NCBI GenBank assembly: GCA_017405445.1 | Contig: JAFRAK010000011.1 | Span: 1 to 64,000, forward strand | DNA length: 64,000 bases | Direction: 5' to 3' | From: Bacilli bacterium | GTDB taxonomy: Bacteria; Bacillota_I; Bacilli_A; RF39; UBA660 | In this document: one piece after another, positions 49,901-58,700 of the stretch | Layout: every line of letters begins with the position of its first letter | Numbering within the stretch: the stretch's first letter is position 1 | Position numbers and translations under genes: made by a program | The notes under the pieces: model-generated | What the model saw: only the letters and a program-made list of their open reading frames with translations | Databases searched by the model: none | Told to the model about the DNA's origin: nothing

Positions 49901-50976
49901 TCAGCAGCAGCTCTACTAGTATTTTTCTTAATAACACCTAAATTTTTAGCAAAGTTTCTTAGACCCCATAATTGAATAGCATCAAAAAATACATTACTAT
50001 AATCTAGTTTAAACGTTCTGTCTGCTGCTTCACCAGCAATAAATTTAGCTACATTGTTTCTTGATTTATCTGTAAGACTACCTACTAATTCTTCATGGTC
50101 TACAAGCCATTTTTCATATTCATCATCTTTAAGAGTTTTAAAATATTCTAAATTATCAGTATAAGTATCGTTAAAAGATTGTCTGGATTCCTGATAATTT
50201 TCCATAGTTCTCATAATTAGAGCACTAGTACCAAGTTCTACACCAGCATTAACTGTTGAAATACTAGTTGCACTATTTAATCCTCTTTGTATGGCATTAA
50301 GTTCTTCAAACTCTTTAGCTTTTCTTGCACCACTCAATGCTCTAACAGTTTTTCTTACTCCTTTACCGACCTTTAATGTATTAGCCAAAGCTTTAAGACC
50401 AACCATAGTAAGCTTTGTAGGATAAAGCAAAGTAAGAGTAGAAGCAATACTTGGAATATTGCTCATAACCCAAGCAAAATCTGGATTAGTTATACCACTG
50501 TCTGATTCTTTATATATAGGAGCAATTTCTGTATTAAACGTGTCTCTAGCTTTTTCTAAAGCTTCACTTACTGGATTTGTATAATCTTTATCAGATAATC
50601 CTGTAGCTTGAGCCATAGCATCAAGTATATCTGACATAGATTTTGGAATACCAATAAGAACTTCAGAAACAAGAGTTTGGCCTAAAGCATTAAAAGCCTT
50701 AGACCAATTAGATTGTGCGTCTGCAAGTATGTCATTATAACCTCCTCTTTCACTTTGAAGTTTACTAGGAGAAATATCATATTCTCCAACTTTCATAGCA
50801 AGAGGGTCTTTACTAAAATCATAATATTCTTCAGCAGCAGATTGTATTGATTTAGTCATTACATCAGGACCTCCACCATAAATACTCCTTATATATTTAG
50901 GTTGTCCATTATTTTTTCTATAATTAGGATTAGGAATTAAAGCACCTCCTAATTCAATTGTTTGTTGTATATCCAT
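43906..50976 (-). CDS. giant virion (cargo) protein with C-terminal HERLH metallopeptidase-like domain
   Basis: A 2356-residue protein. Long helical, charged regions make up most of it. A hydrophobic stretch near residues 175-200 (SIASTLTLLYPTKLTMVGL) might contact membrane. Around residue 1138 a Pro-Glu repeat (PEPEPEPEPTP) marks a flexible linker. Near the C-terminus KLIHERLHYIINN gives HExxH at residues 2079-2083, followed downstream by KLEEFLVETL with candidate Glu ligands, so a zinc metallopeptidase domain is plausible. The tail is acidic (EEESEDEDELLDVDD). By gene order it matches the internal cargo proteins ejected with the RNA polymerase in crAss-like phages. Confidence 0.65.
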   Translation of the reverse strand: MDIQQTIELGGALIPNPNYRKNNGQPKYIRSIYGGGPDVMTKSIQSAAEEYYDFSKDPLAMKVGEYDISPSKLQSERGGYNDILADAQSNWSKAFNALGQTLVSEVLIGIPKSMSDILDAMAQATGLSDKDYTNPVSEALEKARDTFNTEIAPIYKESDSGITNPDFAWVMSNIPSIASTLTLLYPTKLTMVGLKALANTLKVGKGVRKTVRALSGARKAKEFEELNAIQRGLNSATSISTVNAGVELGTSALIMRTMENYQESRQSFNDTYTDNLEYFKTLKDDEYEKWLVDHEELVGSLTDKSRNNVAKFIAGEAADRTFKLDYSNVFFDAIQLWGLRNFAKNLGVIKKNTSRAAAEAQAISTATAGKTATEATKIATEVIDKTPTYLRYLKYGGKQFVKTAFVESTEGIEEAVNYIAQEEGITYGKVLLGTETPTAFSDRFTKYIKSPDLYDATLWGTIGGVIFHEFGSIAEARQLYKKAKESKAKRDLNKETGESIVADDFIDYLEMADNHAAVAAIKHRNVILDNTIKKLQQIENNKNIFATEPGKEIPEFEGDIEAQKALAKERVLNEFISDVGLESINSGTYDLLKEYIRDTNVKQVFIDNGFAKKEEADVFSDKLVTKLEDIKRIYSGQLEHVRNQATYINTRKNSNPVRPEYIQIIAKENTQHLLNVRDLTDRLNVLQGLENSEDLDDATRQNLELHRQAIDSNTLATDYAQLTAQIERVKKDKSLNSVQKQIVIEDINSRRRIVLAELTRKYGHGELLMALRLADRINPDTMKFDDNLATKTDFELIKEFDKLADFQEIDKLLRNSGKTLTRFSASNKTIDDIVAEAQKVYEDYKYKFGADALARRSSTLAERFTDESILNMNIAVERSNVKQTTEEIQSRISQLHNQMNEARKQALIPATEIIDKLYNKYGDDFDKVIDVIKTAYTDGINNARKLAKDTIREEDVDKLIDAISIFNFSNDENALILKYISALIDRKNQEKQIITQATSAAVSQQTQQPVEETATETEPVNDERETKFFKVKVDKKGNVHVSNSPNGIEGRINEDGTIELIYSNIPLDQIGKILSTEYFEAPDFDILSKDFTIETNPIIKKEKNKWSIVSKGKLKEVSSPVEETVQEVTPESEVTPEPEPEPEPTPAKTIVVTEATVEDILADPTNSDAIHVVLNGFEQYIDHFGKEFDIAEAKQRIVSTYANVFNPDILGKIFDYYSNLYIESGDIINKKKNNNDDALETAAVGVAMASKFTDYNSGFYSALFSNTFSDFIELYINTLPTIIIEGKQAIYVNDLFALCNKIAKRDFNTEPYALFKVITGWLTSPNNTKYKVIGDLENPKDSKLTNTKTENDSSTEYRLEIEKAYSTPINTKAVSAVKAGDVLRVSPSDREIAFFDKDGYCVGRMPSPYKVRGNAMIALVKGFLMDLNTDKDGKVVSSIKDLVERIFLSDDADAAALRGLLYYDYSDIGLADAFVTNPIIVELYNQTVANIETTKEGKRFYHGPLYMYTKYGKDTVDYDKIFEHLKNVFRYTVGINEGNYEKNKLLIKASIDSYFDTQYDSYKAAIRLKQSPVETVTVTKASEGELVQVVDYIEGNYSSLTPITSAIANGQSAMLGVVDPYQADKVILSGGETIDLQGMSSGSTLLILNTQISQSTTRRTPVKAYGVRLDDAELNNPVLNEIIEALNKEVDRVCDKFVDKSIPMSERINEVNRFLTYLFDGTKKNNINVLQDHRGMCRVVTTDNSNNPNPTRTTLTFTNYQGNTVTVIFNTIGQYGTETASVSALGTVQVGDTVKAVSNTLLKAGTTDATLLKAQLKQLIAKNTAISLSHEGLRISNGVSQTTDANAYFKIQNVNGKPKFVIEIGDYRREYDSYESFMMSNNMLRVNTKVEKGHNFRLKGKNQINNKIIKVDIPSVPKASISANVKAKQTKPAEEVHILPNASSSQFADYVNITQNPTIKHKGKALVEAVTPKYIFDDNPDLVELIDELLPSNIVYDENYNDVVNTEDGFDFVGPVAQVNSRNAGRYFRYRQKRTTKNGKQTYSRGTIPHGTVVVGDRLLNLLAGNINEKREGIVKLIHERLHYIINNSKEFDAKTILSNIQDIYITFFDKFDEYCKRFDNGDMSVANALRGREYIEQWKKHYSKQIYDKLNNERKLEEFLVETLTSPSFMLFANEVQLKNINNKKESIFDKILNFVTKFIFNLGNKFKVKDNSLLKKELNILADVVSGNITSNTEEVQSSSPVEESKNETLNANIETEKETENDKEEESEDEDELLDVDDIDSFFDESFGVDENGYAIFDSLTSRPDISEDDVEVNSDSLRDMVSLNEVFAGLNHQETLDLRKCLADGTISYACR
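44239..44257 (-). repeat. dispersed GC-rich repeat, copy inside the 2356-aa gene
   Basis: TTTCTTCTACGGGGGAGCTA. The minus gene reads SSSPVEESKN in an acidic linker. Confidence 0.9.
47608..47626 (-). repeat. dispersed GC-rich repeat, copy inside the 2356-aa gene
   Basis: TCTCTTCTACGGGGGAGCTA. The minus gene reads EVSSPVEETVQ, in the flexible region just before the Pro-Glu repeat. Confidence 0.9.
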
Positions 50977-52643
50977 TACTCATTATTCTTCTTAGTGAAC
51001 ATTCTTTCTTTAGTATAACCAGCTCTATCAAGAAGAGTGTTATAAAGTCTAAATAATTCATCCCAATATTCAGGATTATCTTCTGAAAGATTAGGATTTA
51101 ATTCTTGAACAGCTCTTGTAGCAATAGTAAATGCTCTTTCATCAGTATTGCTTATTGGTTTTTTAACATTATAATCAGTACCTGATTTGCGAGCTTCTCT
51201 ATTATTAATTACTGATAAATAACCACTTCCATCAGAAATGATAATATCTTCATTAATACTTCTTCGTATTCCATCTTCATTAGTAGGCAGTTCAGTTCCA
51301 TCTTTATATCTATATGTCCAACCTGTTGGAGAAGTATGATCTCTAATTATTCTATCTCCATTAGATAAATCATAATCATAACCATAATTCATCATATCAA
51401 CAGTTTCCTTATAGGCTCTCCATTCAGTACGAGCATTAAAAGCTTTTTCAAGTTCTTTTGCAATAGCACCTTTTATAAATATTCTTTGTCCTGATTTGAA
51501 AGAATCTTCTTTGTATGGATTACCTTTAGTATCTGTATCATCTGCAATTGTTATATAAACTCCTACATTTTTGCCAGCAATAGCTGCATTTATACCTTCT
51601 ATTTTATTATTATTTATAGCATTAACAAGTTTTCTTCCAAGAAGATGTTTTTCTTCTGGAGATACAAGAGTAAATACAGGATTATCTTCATGGTCTGCAT
51701 AAATATCATATTGAGTAAGATTATCAAGACCAATTGCGTTCATTATTATTTTATATTCTTCCTCTCTCCACTTTTTATAAGCTTCTTCCTTTATAAAACC
51801 ATTATTATATCTCTCTTGCACATCAGCTTCATTTTGCGTTATATAAGGAAGAACTGTAATATTAGTAGTAAACTCTTCTTGAGTTGTATCTAAGTCTTTA
51901 ATAGCTTGTTGCGCTTGAGCATAATAATTATAAGGAGTTATCATAAGGTCGTTTTTAAAACCACCTCGTTCTTTAACACTTATTAATTTTCCATCTTTAT
52001 CATATCCATTTACAATAACAGGAGCTGCATATTTAGTATATCCAATTGAAGCTGTATTTCCTGAAGGATAACTATTAAGTATAAGTTTATTTTGTTTTAA
52101 ATTATAAATATCACCAAGTATATCAATAAATATAGGATTAGCTTTATCTATTGTTAAGCTAGGTTTACTTCCTTTATATCCAAGAGTAACTCCATTATTT
52201 TGTAAATCATAAATTGTATGCTTTTTTAAAAACTCATTATAATCATCTTTATTATCTAATACAAATTCTATAGTAGTAGCATCGTTAGTGGTTCCGTCGC
52301 TATATTTTACACTACCAAAATTTCTTAAAGCTTCACTGTATTCTTTCCAATAGTCTCTACCGTCTGGAGTTATTTCTCCAGTACCAGGCTGTCTATTATT
52401 TTTAATAGCTTCTACAGTATAATAAGCATTTTGCACATCAGGACTTTTTCCATAAAGTATTGCTCTTTCTTTATTAAGTTCATTATTTAGCATAGCAATT
52501 TCTTTATTAAGATTATTAATCTCAGAGAAATCATCTATGTTATCTCTAACTTCTTTCATATAATTAAGAAGTTTATATCTATCTCCACTTTTAACTATGT
52601 TGTCGTAAACATATTTGTTTACATAATCTTTAATTGTAGGCAT
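50976..52643 (-). CDS. late virion protein, probable internal cargo protein
   Basis: A 555-residue protein with no recognised motif. It has a helical N-terminus with a coiled-coil stretch (INNLNKEIAMLNNELNKERA, about 42-61), a mixed middle, and a C-terminal 100 residues rich in Asn and Asp. The stop overlaps the 2356-aa start by one base (TAATG). Its position between the 423-aa and 2356-aa proteins suggests a packaged internal protein, but no sequence evidence proves this. Confidence 0.6.
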   Translation of the reverse strand: MPTIKDYVNKYVYDNIVKSGDRYKLLNYMKEVRDNIDDFSEINNLNKEIAMLNNELNKERAILYGKSPDVQNAYYTVEAIKNNRQPGTGEITPDGRDYWKEYSEALRNFGSVKYSDGTTNDATTIEFVLDNKDDYNEFLKKHTIYDLQNNGVTLGYKGSKPSLTIDKANPIFIDILGDIYNLKQNKLILNSYPSGNTASIGYTKYAAPVIVNGYDKDGKLISVKERGGFKNDLMITPYNYYAQAQQAIKDLDTTQEEFTTNITVLPYITQNEADVQERYNNGFIKEEAYKKWREEEYKIIMNAIGLDNLTQYDIYADHEDNPVFTLVSPEEKHLLGRKLVNAINNNKIEGINAAIAGKNVGVYITIADDTDTKGNPYKEDSFKSGQRIFIKGAIAKELEKAFNARTEWRAYKETVDMMNYGYDYDLSNGDRIIRDHTSPTGWTYRYKDGTELPTNEDGIRRSINEDIIISDGSGYLSVINNREARKSGTDYNVKKPISNTDERAFTIATRAVQELNPNLSEDNPEYWDELFRLYNTLLDRAGYTKERMFTKKNNE

Positions 52644-52644
52644 A

Positions 52645-53916
52645 CTATTTAATTTTTGTATTAGTATTAGGTTTTCTATATTGTGACCATGCTTGGTTTA
52701 AAACATTATCTATTGTAGAACTTTTATTAGTTCTATCCTCTTTAATATAACTAGTTCCGCTTATTACACCACCTTGAGTATTAATATTTGTATGTGGTAC
52801 ACTAACTTCACTATCTGGTCCATCACCATTACCTTGTCCACTTCTACCAATAGGAGAACTTTGTTGAGTAGTTTGTGTGTTTCTATATGCCATACCTCCA
52901 AGAGATTCTTTTGTAAGATTACTTAGAAACTCTGGTACAGATATAGGATTAGCACCTTTAAACATTTCTCTTTGAAGTTGATTAACTCTATCTATAGTAG
53001 CTTGGTCCGCAGTACCTGCATCTACTTTTTGTTTTTTAGTATCATATTCCCACAATGCATCTTTATACATTTGTTCTATATAAGCACCAGCATTAGGGTC
53101 TTGTCTTTTAACTTCATCAAATATTTGTTTAAGAACTTTTTCTTCTTTTTGATGAACTTGCCAACCGGTATTTATACCAGCAGCTGCAGAAGCATCATAA
53201 ACTTGAACTGTATTTCCTTGAGAATCTTTATATGTTTCTCTAGTTCCTGCGTTTACTCTTTCTTTATAAAGCTTATCAGCAAGAATAAGAGATTGAGCAA
53301 TAGAAGTTTTTGGTACTGGAGTTTCTACTCTTCCACCATTAAGTCCTCCGACTTCAAGCCAATTTTTAATACCTGTAACATCACCGTTATTATTTCTTTC
53401 TTCTACAGATTTATATTGATTTTGAGCGAGAAGCCTATCTCTAGTGATATCATCTAATAAACCTTGTTTAACTTGATTATTTAAATCAGAACTCCATTCT
53501 TCATATCTTTTATTTTCTCTTTCTCTACCAAGAAGTTCAGGACTTGTAGATAATGAAGCTAAATCAGTAGCTATAGTTAAAGCAGTAGAATAATCTCCTG
53601 TTCTTGCAGCTGCATCAATTTGATTACTAATATCATCTACAAATTGACGTCTCCAATTTTCGTCAACAGAGTTTAACTGAACTTTATTAATAGCAGCCTG
53701 AATAGCAGCTTTTTGCTGATTAGTTTTTTCTTTATGTTCTTCCATTTTATTAAAAGCACGTTCAAGAATACTATTATCTACTTGAACAGGAGTATAAGTC
53801 AACGTAGGTTGATATACCGCTGGAGTGTAACTTCCAGCAGTAAAATCTATATTCGGAATATCACTACTTTTTCTACCTGTAAGTAATGATGCTAAATTAT
53901 TATAATTTCTAGGCAT
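52645..53916 (-). CDS. late virion protein, probable internal cargo protein
   Basis: A 423-residue protein. The first 60 residues are Pro/Thr/Tyr-rich and probably extended (SYTPAVYQPTLTYTPVQV), followed by a long helical region with heptads (ILERAFNKMEEHKEKTNQ...) and a Gly/Ser/Gln-rich C-terminal tail (QQSSPIGRSGQGNGDGPDSE). It resembles flexible tether or ejection proteins. It sits directly between the 615-aa and 555-aa genes. No family recognised. Confidence 0.6.
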   Translation of the reverse strand: MPRNYNNLASLLTGRKSSDIPNIDFTAGSYTPAVYQPTLTYTPVQVDNSILERAFNKMEEHKEKTNQQKAAIQAAINKVQLNSVDENWRRQFVDDISNQIDAAARTGDYSTALTIATDLASLSTSPELLGRERENKRYEEWSSDLNNQVKQGLLDDITRDRLLAQNQYKSVEERNNNGDVTGIKNWLEVGGLNGGRVETPVPKTSIAQSLILADKLYKERVNAGTRETYKDSQGNTVQVYDASAAAGINTGWQVHQKEEKVLKQIFDEVKRQDPNAGAYIEQMYKDALWEYDTKKQKVDAGTADQATIDRVNQLQREMFKGANPISVPEFLSNLTKESLGGMAYRNTQTTQQSSPIGRSGQGNGDGPDSEVSVPHTNINTQGGVISGTSYIKEDRTNKSSTIDNVLNQAWSQYRKPNTNTKIK

Positions 53917-53936
53917 AATATCAATATTTATTAATT

Positions 53937-55784
53937 CTAACCTAATGCTGCGTCAATCCAAGCTAACCTTGATTTAAGTGTTTCTTTAAGTCTACCTGTA
54001 GCACCAACTAATTGTTGTTCTACATTTCTTTTTTCAGAAATGAGACCTTTCCTATTTCCACTTTGTATATAATAATTTATTCTAGACTCAGGGTCAGCAG
54101 TTAATAAAGTATTTCTTAAATTATACATTCTACTAGCAACACCACTAAGAGTATTACCAGCAAGATTACCAATTCCAGAAATAGTATTAGCCCAACTTTG
54201 AGCATTAGCCTGAGCAGTACTAGCATTAACTTGTGCAGATTGAGTTAAAGCTCCGCTTCTAGCACTTGCAATACCAGCAATCTTTTGATTTTCTATATTA
54301 TTATTATATTCAAGTAATTCACGTTTAGATTGATTATAATCTGCCATAGCCTGCATATCAAGAGCGGCGTTCTTTTCAGCAGCCTGATTAATAGCTGCAT
54401 TATTAGCCTGCTTAATCTTTTCAGATTCTTGTTCAGCAATATCATAAGCTTGTGCTAATTGACTAATTTTTGCATCTTCAATATTAGCCATTCTATTTAA
54501 AGCCGCTGCAGAACTAAGACTACGATTCTTAATTGCTTTTATATTTCTATTAGCACTTCTATTTATAATATTTGTTTTAGGAGCAGCACTTACTTGATAA
54601 TTTCTCAAAGCAGGAAGATAATGAGCGGCTGCATAATCATCTTTATTAAGAGTATCCATACTAATGCCTGACATTCTACTATAAGCATCTGCCATTATAT
54701 CACCTGCTTGGTCATAAGCATTAGTCAAAATACCAGCAGCTTTTCTGTTGCCCCGTGTAGTAAGATAACTTCCTAATACACTTCCAAGAGCACCAACACC
54801 AGCTCCAGCTACATCATACCAACCACCAACATCAGAAAATCCACCAACTAATTTCTTTCTACGGGGAGTTGCACAGCCTCCATTTTTAAGTTTTCTAACT
54901 CCACTTCCAATTCCCACAACAGCATCATCTGTCATAATATTATCTTCTCCTTGTCTAAGAAGATTATCTTGGAATATAGTAGAATTACCTCCAAGGAATC
55001 TAAGTTTTCTTTTTCCCATATTGTGTTTAATTGCTTCTTGCATTTCAAAAGCAGTTAAAGGATTAACACCTTGTTTAACAGCTTCAGAAGGATTAAAACC
55101 GTTTATATTATGTTTAGATATAAATAATAAGTCTCCAGGAACTGCAAGCGCGTATTCTCCACCTTCAGCTTCTATATCTGCATCACCTCCGTATTGTTTA
55201 TGTCCTCTACTATTAGAATTAGGTTTAGTTATATCTACACCTACTCCAGTAGCTTTTTTACCATTTGGCAATGTATGAGTTTGATTATGAGTATCACCAA
55301 CAAATTGATAAAGTTCAAATCCTTCAGGAGTAAATCCTTTAAATCTAACTCCACCACCATCAGTAACTCTAAAATCAACATTATCACTCCCCCGTAGAGA
55401 GAATTTGTTGCCTGCATAACCTCCATATTTAACAGCTTGAAGTGCATCTCTTTTTCTATCTTCAAAATTTTGAGAACCTGTAAGCATTTGAAGATTCATT
55501 TGAATTTCTCTTTGTTTGTCCTGCTGTTGCTTATGTAATTCAGAAGTAAGTTGCATAGACCTAGTTTGCATAGCATTATTATTTGCAGTTTGCTGTCTAA
55601 TAGCGTCAGCTTGGTCTTTTGAAGCTTTTTCAATAGCAGCAGCCTGTGCTCTTGCAGAATCTTCTGCTACATTTTTAGACATTAAGCCTGATATTACATT
55701 TCCTAAAAGACCAATTCCAGCACCAGCAAGAATAGCAGCTCCTAATCCTGCTTTAGGGCGTTGTTTAATAGATTGCTTTCTCAT
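53937..55784 (-). CDS. late virion protein with Ala/Gln-rich coiled coil, putative ejection protein
   Basis: A 615-residue protein. Residues 12-35 (GLGAAILAGAGIGLLGNVIS) and about 318-342 (VGGWYDVAGAGVGALGSVLG) are Gly/Ala-rich hydrophobic segments like those in phage internal and ejection proteins that enter the membrane. Residues 38-110 and 440-520 are Ala/Gln/Asn-rich coiled coils. The N-terminus is basic (MRKQSIKQRPKAG). It overlaps the 1560-aa tail gene by 20 nt. Two GC-rich repeat copies lie in it. The role in DNA ejection is inferred from composition and position. Confidence 0.6.
   Translation of the reverse strand: MRKQSIKQRPKAGLGAAILAGAGIGLLGNVISGLMSKNVAEDSARAQAAAIEKASKDQADAIRQQTANNNAMQTRSMQLTSELHKQQQDKQREIQMNLQMLTGSQNFEDRKRDALQAVKYGGYAGNKFSLRGSDNVDFRVTDGGGVRFKGFTPEGFELYQFVGDTHNQTHTLPNGKKATGVGVDITKPNSNSRGHKQYGGDADIEAEGGEYALAVPGDLLFISKHNINGFNPSEAVKQGVNPLTAFEMQEAIKHNMGKRKLRFLGGNSTIFQDNLLRQGEDNIMTDDAVVGIGSGVRKLKNGGCATPRRKKLVGGFSDVGGWYDVAGAGVGALGSVLGSYLTTRGNRKAAGILTNAYDQAGDIMADAYSRMSGISMDTLNKDDYAAAHYLPALRNYQVSAAPKTNIINRSANRNIKAIKNRSLSSAAALNRMANIEDAKISQLAQAYDIAEQESEKIKQANNAAINQAAEKNAALDMQAMADYNQSKRELLEYNNNIENQKIAGIASARSGALTQSAQVNASTAQANAQSWANTISGIGNLAGNTLSGVASRMYNLRNTLLTADPESRINYYIQSGNRKGLISEKRNVEQQLVGATGRLKETLKSRLAWIDAALG
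54853..54869 (-). repeat. dispersed GC-rich repeat, shortened copy
   Basis: TTTCTTTCTACGGGGAGTTG, with one G fewer and a T for C. The minus gene reads ATPRRKK. Confidence 0.7.
55385..55405 (+). repeat. dispersed GC-rich repeat, copy inside the 615-aa gene
   Basis: CACTCCCCCGTAGAGAGAAT. The minus gene reads FSLRGSD, the only copy found in this frame. Confidence 0.85.
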
Positions 55785-58700
55785 ATTCTTTACTATAATT
55801 TATATTTAAGTTTTCAAATTTAAAATTAATGTCATAATCAAAAATAAATCTAACAACAATGTAATTACCATATATTAAAGATTTATTATCTGAATTATTA
55901 TAACCTTTAGTGTTCAATACATTTCTAAACCAATTAAAACTCCATTTACCACAATAATAATTAGGCTTATCTTTTTCAAGTATATTACTATAAAGAACTC
56001 TATTTATTTTATCTATAGTATCTATATTTGTTTGAGGATTTAACAATATTATATTTGTAGAAGTTTCATTAGTATAAATTTGTATTGCATAAGGAAGATA
56101 TTTATCAATATCTTCTTCTGCTATATTATAAGCTCTTATAGCATCATCTCCTGTAACATTTATATCTCTAACAAACTTTGTTATTTGTTTAGACATCCAA
56201 TTAATATAGTTAAGAGTCTTAATTTGTTCATATTCGTTAGGAATTACAACATCTATATAAGGTCTACTATAACTAATAGCTATGTCTGTAAACGCAGGAT
56301 ATATGTTAGAATAAGCTGCTAAACTATAAAAATCATCAGTACTTTCAAATATTAACGACTTTACATATATATTATTGTTAGAATCTATAAAATAACACCT
56401 TGTTTTTGTGTTAAATGATGTTTTAAATACAAAGTCATGTAAACTAACAAAACTTTTAGTTCTTATGTTATAACTAAGAGTAACAAACGTATTATCTTCA
56501 AATTGAACATATACAAAAACTCTATCATTATAATAATCACTTGCAAATTTAACATCAACTACATTATCATGGTCTAATAACTTTCTAATATTATCAGAAA
56601 TACATTTAAAGTCTCCTTGATTTTTAATTATATAAAAATTATTAGAATCAGCATCATAAAACATATAATTATCTTCTGACGTGACATGATGATGTTTCTG
56701 TCTTAAACCGCCAAATCCTAATTCAGAACCAAATAATTGAGTAATACCAGTATCAAAAATATCTGTTTCTTGAAGTGAAACTTCTTCTCCACCGTTAGAG
56801 GATAAAGAATTATTTCCAGTAAATCTATACATACTAGATTGTGTATGTACTAACATTATATTGCCAGCAGCTTTAAGATTTATGATAATACCTTTATCTG
56901 TTGGACAATTATAATAATCAGTAGCATTAAATTTATATATTCTAACATCTTCTTCATCACTGTAAAGCTCACTACTTCTAATTGTATTATCAAATTTTAC
57001 CTTAACATCATTTCTATATATATCATACATTTTCTTAGTAAAATTATAAAATCTACTATCTAGTGTATATATAGAAGATAGATTTGCACTATCTACAGAA
57101 GTAAGAAGCTTATATCTATTGTTATCATAAGAATTGCTTGATGAACTATCTTCTTCAACATCATTTTTCTTTATATCTACAATCTTAGGATAAAGAGTAA
57201 TAGTTAAACTAAGATAATCTAAATTATAATTAGAATATATTTCGTGAACATTAGTACTTTTATGAGAGTATCTAGTATCATTAGATGTAATAGGAAGCAA
57301 GTTTATATATTTATCTTGGCCTTCACCATCTACTTGTGTTTTTTGATAAAAATCAGTATTGGAAATATATGTGTTATATTCATTTGCTGTAGGTTTAGTA
57401 ACAGAGCATAAATATCCATTTGTATCTAAATCTATATAGTTGTCATAAATATAATTAATATTATCTATAGTAGGAACTATATACGGAGTTAACTTAGTAA
57501 CTAATATATTATTAATATTTGCTTCAAAAGGAAGTATTACATAAGCACCATCTTTAGAAAGATGAATATTATCATCTCCAGAATCTATTTCTAAATTACC
57601 ACTAGCGCCAAATGTTTCAAAATTATCAGGATAAGATGAAGGATAATATTTACCTGTATAATCTGTATTATTAAGTTTTACAGGTATATTGTCTAATGCT
57701 CCTTCTAATAATGTATCTAATTCTAAACAATCAACATAATTATTACTTGTACCTTTACCGTTGCCAATTACATCAAGAACTTTATTCTTAACATGATATA
57801 TACTTATAAAACAAGCGCAATATCCATCAGGAAGTGCTCTTGTGAAAGCAAATGTAGGATAAAGTATTCTTTTATTAGTATAACTTGTTCCTTCGGTATG
57901 ATACCCACTTTCATCATATTTTTTATAATCGTCTATTTCAGCGGTATTACCAATTTTATATCCATTAGTTATTTCACCTGTATTTTTAACAAAATGAATA
58001 TAAAAATTATAATGTTGATAAGGAATTAAAGTTTTATTTGTAAGACTATTGTCAAGTACTTTAAACTTCCATATATCTACTTCATATTTTAATTTAAAAG
58101 CATGGTAGTTACTATAAATTAAAATATATGATAACTTATAATTATTGTTACCATCTACAACATTAATAGAACCGTTAAGGTTATCATCAGATTTTATAAA
58201 ACTTTTAATATATTTAGTTCTATACTGTATATTGTTAATTAAACTAGTATATGGGTCTGTAAAATATCCTTGAATTACAAATTCTTCTTTAACTACAGGA
58301 ATATTTGCAGTTTCTCCCTGCGTTATATCATATCCAAAAATTTCTATTTTATATTCATAAGAATTTAATGCTCTATTTATATTTTCAGTTGGTATATAAT
58401 AATCTGCTTTAGTTTGTAAATATTCTAAAGTATATCTAAGACCACGTGCTTTATCATACTCACTACTTATAGGGTCAGAATTTTGAACTAACTCAAATCC
58501 TGCAGTTATATCATTATTAATAATATTTGCTAATAAATCACTTAGCTCACTTCCTCCTATTTTATCTATAATAAAATCATTACCAGATTCTATATAATTA
58601 CAATAATGAGTATTTTTATAACTTATTGATTTGCCATAACGTACACCTTTTATATTATATCCTACACTAGCAGCATATTCACAAAGGCTATCAGGGTTAA

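Noticed and set aside
54745-54765. GCCCCGTGTAGTAAG as another repeat copy
   Set aside because: Resembles the core only over a few bases and is explained by the coding sequence (TRGNRK).
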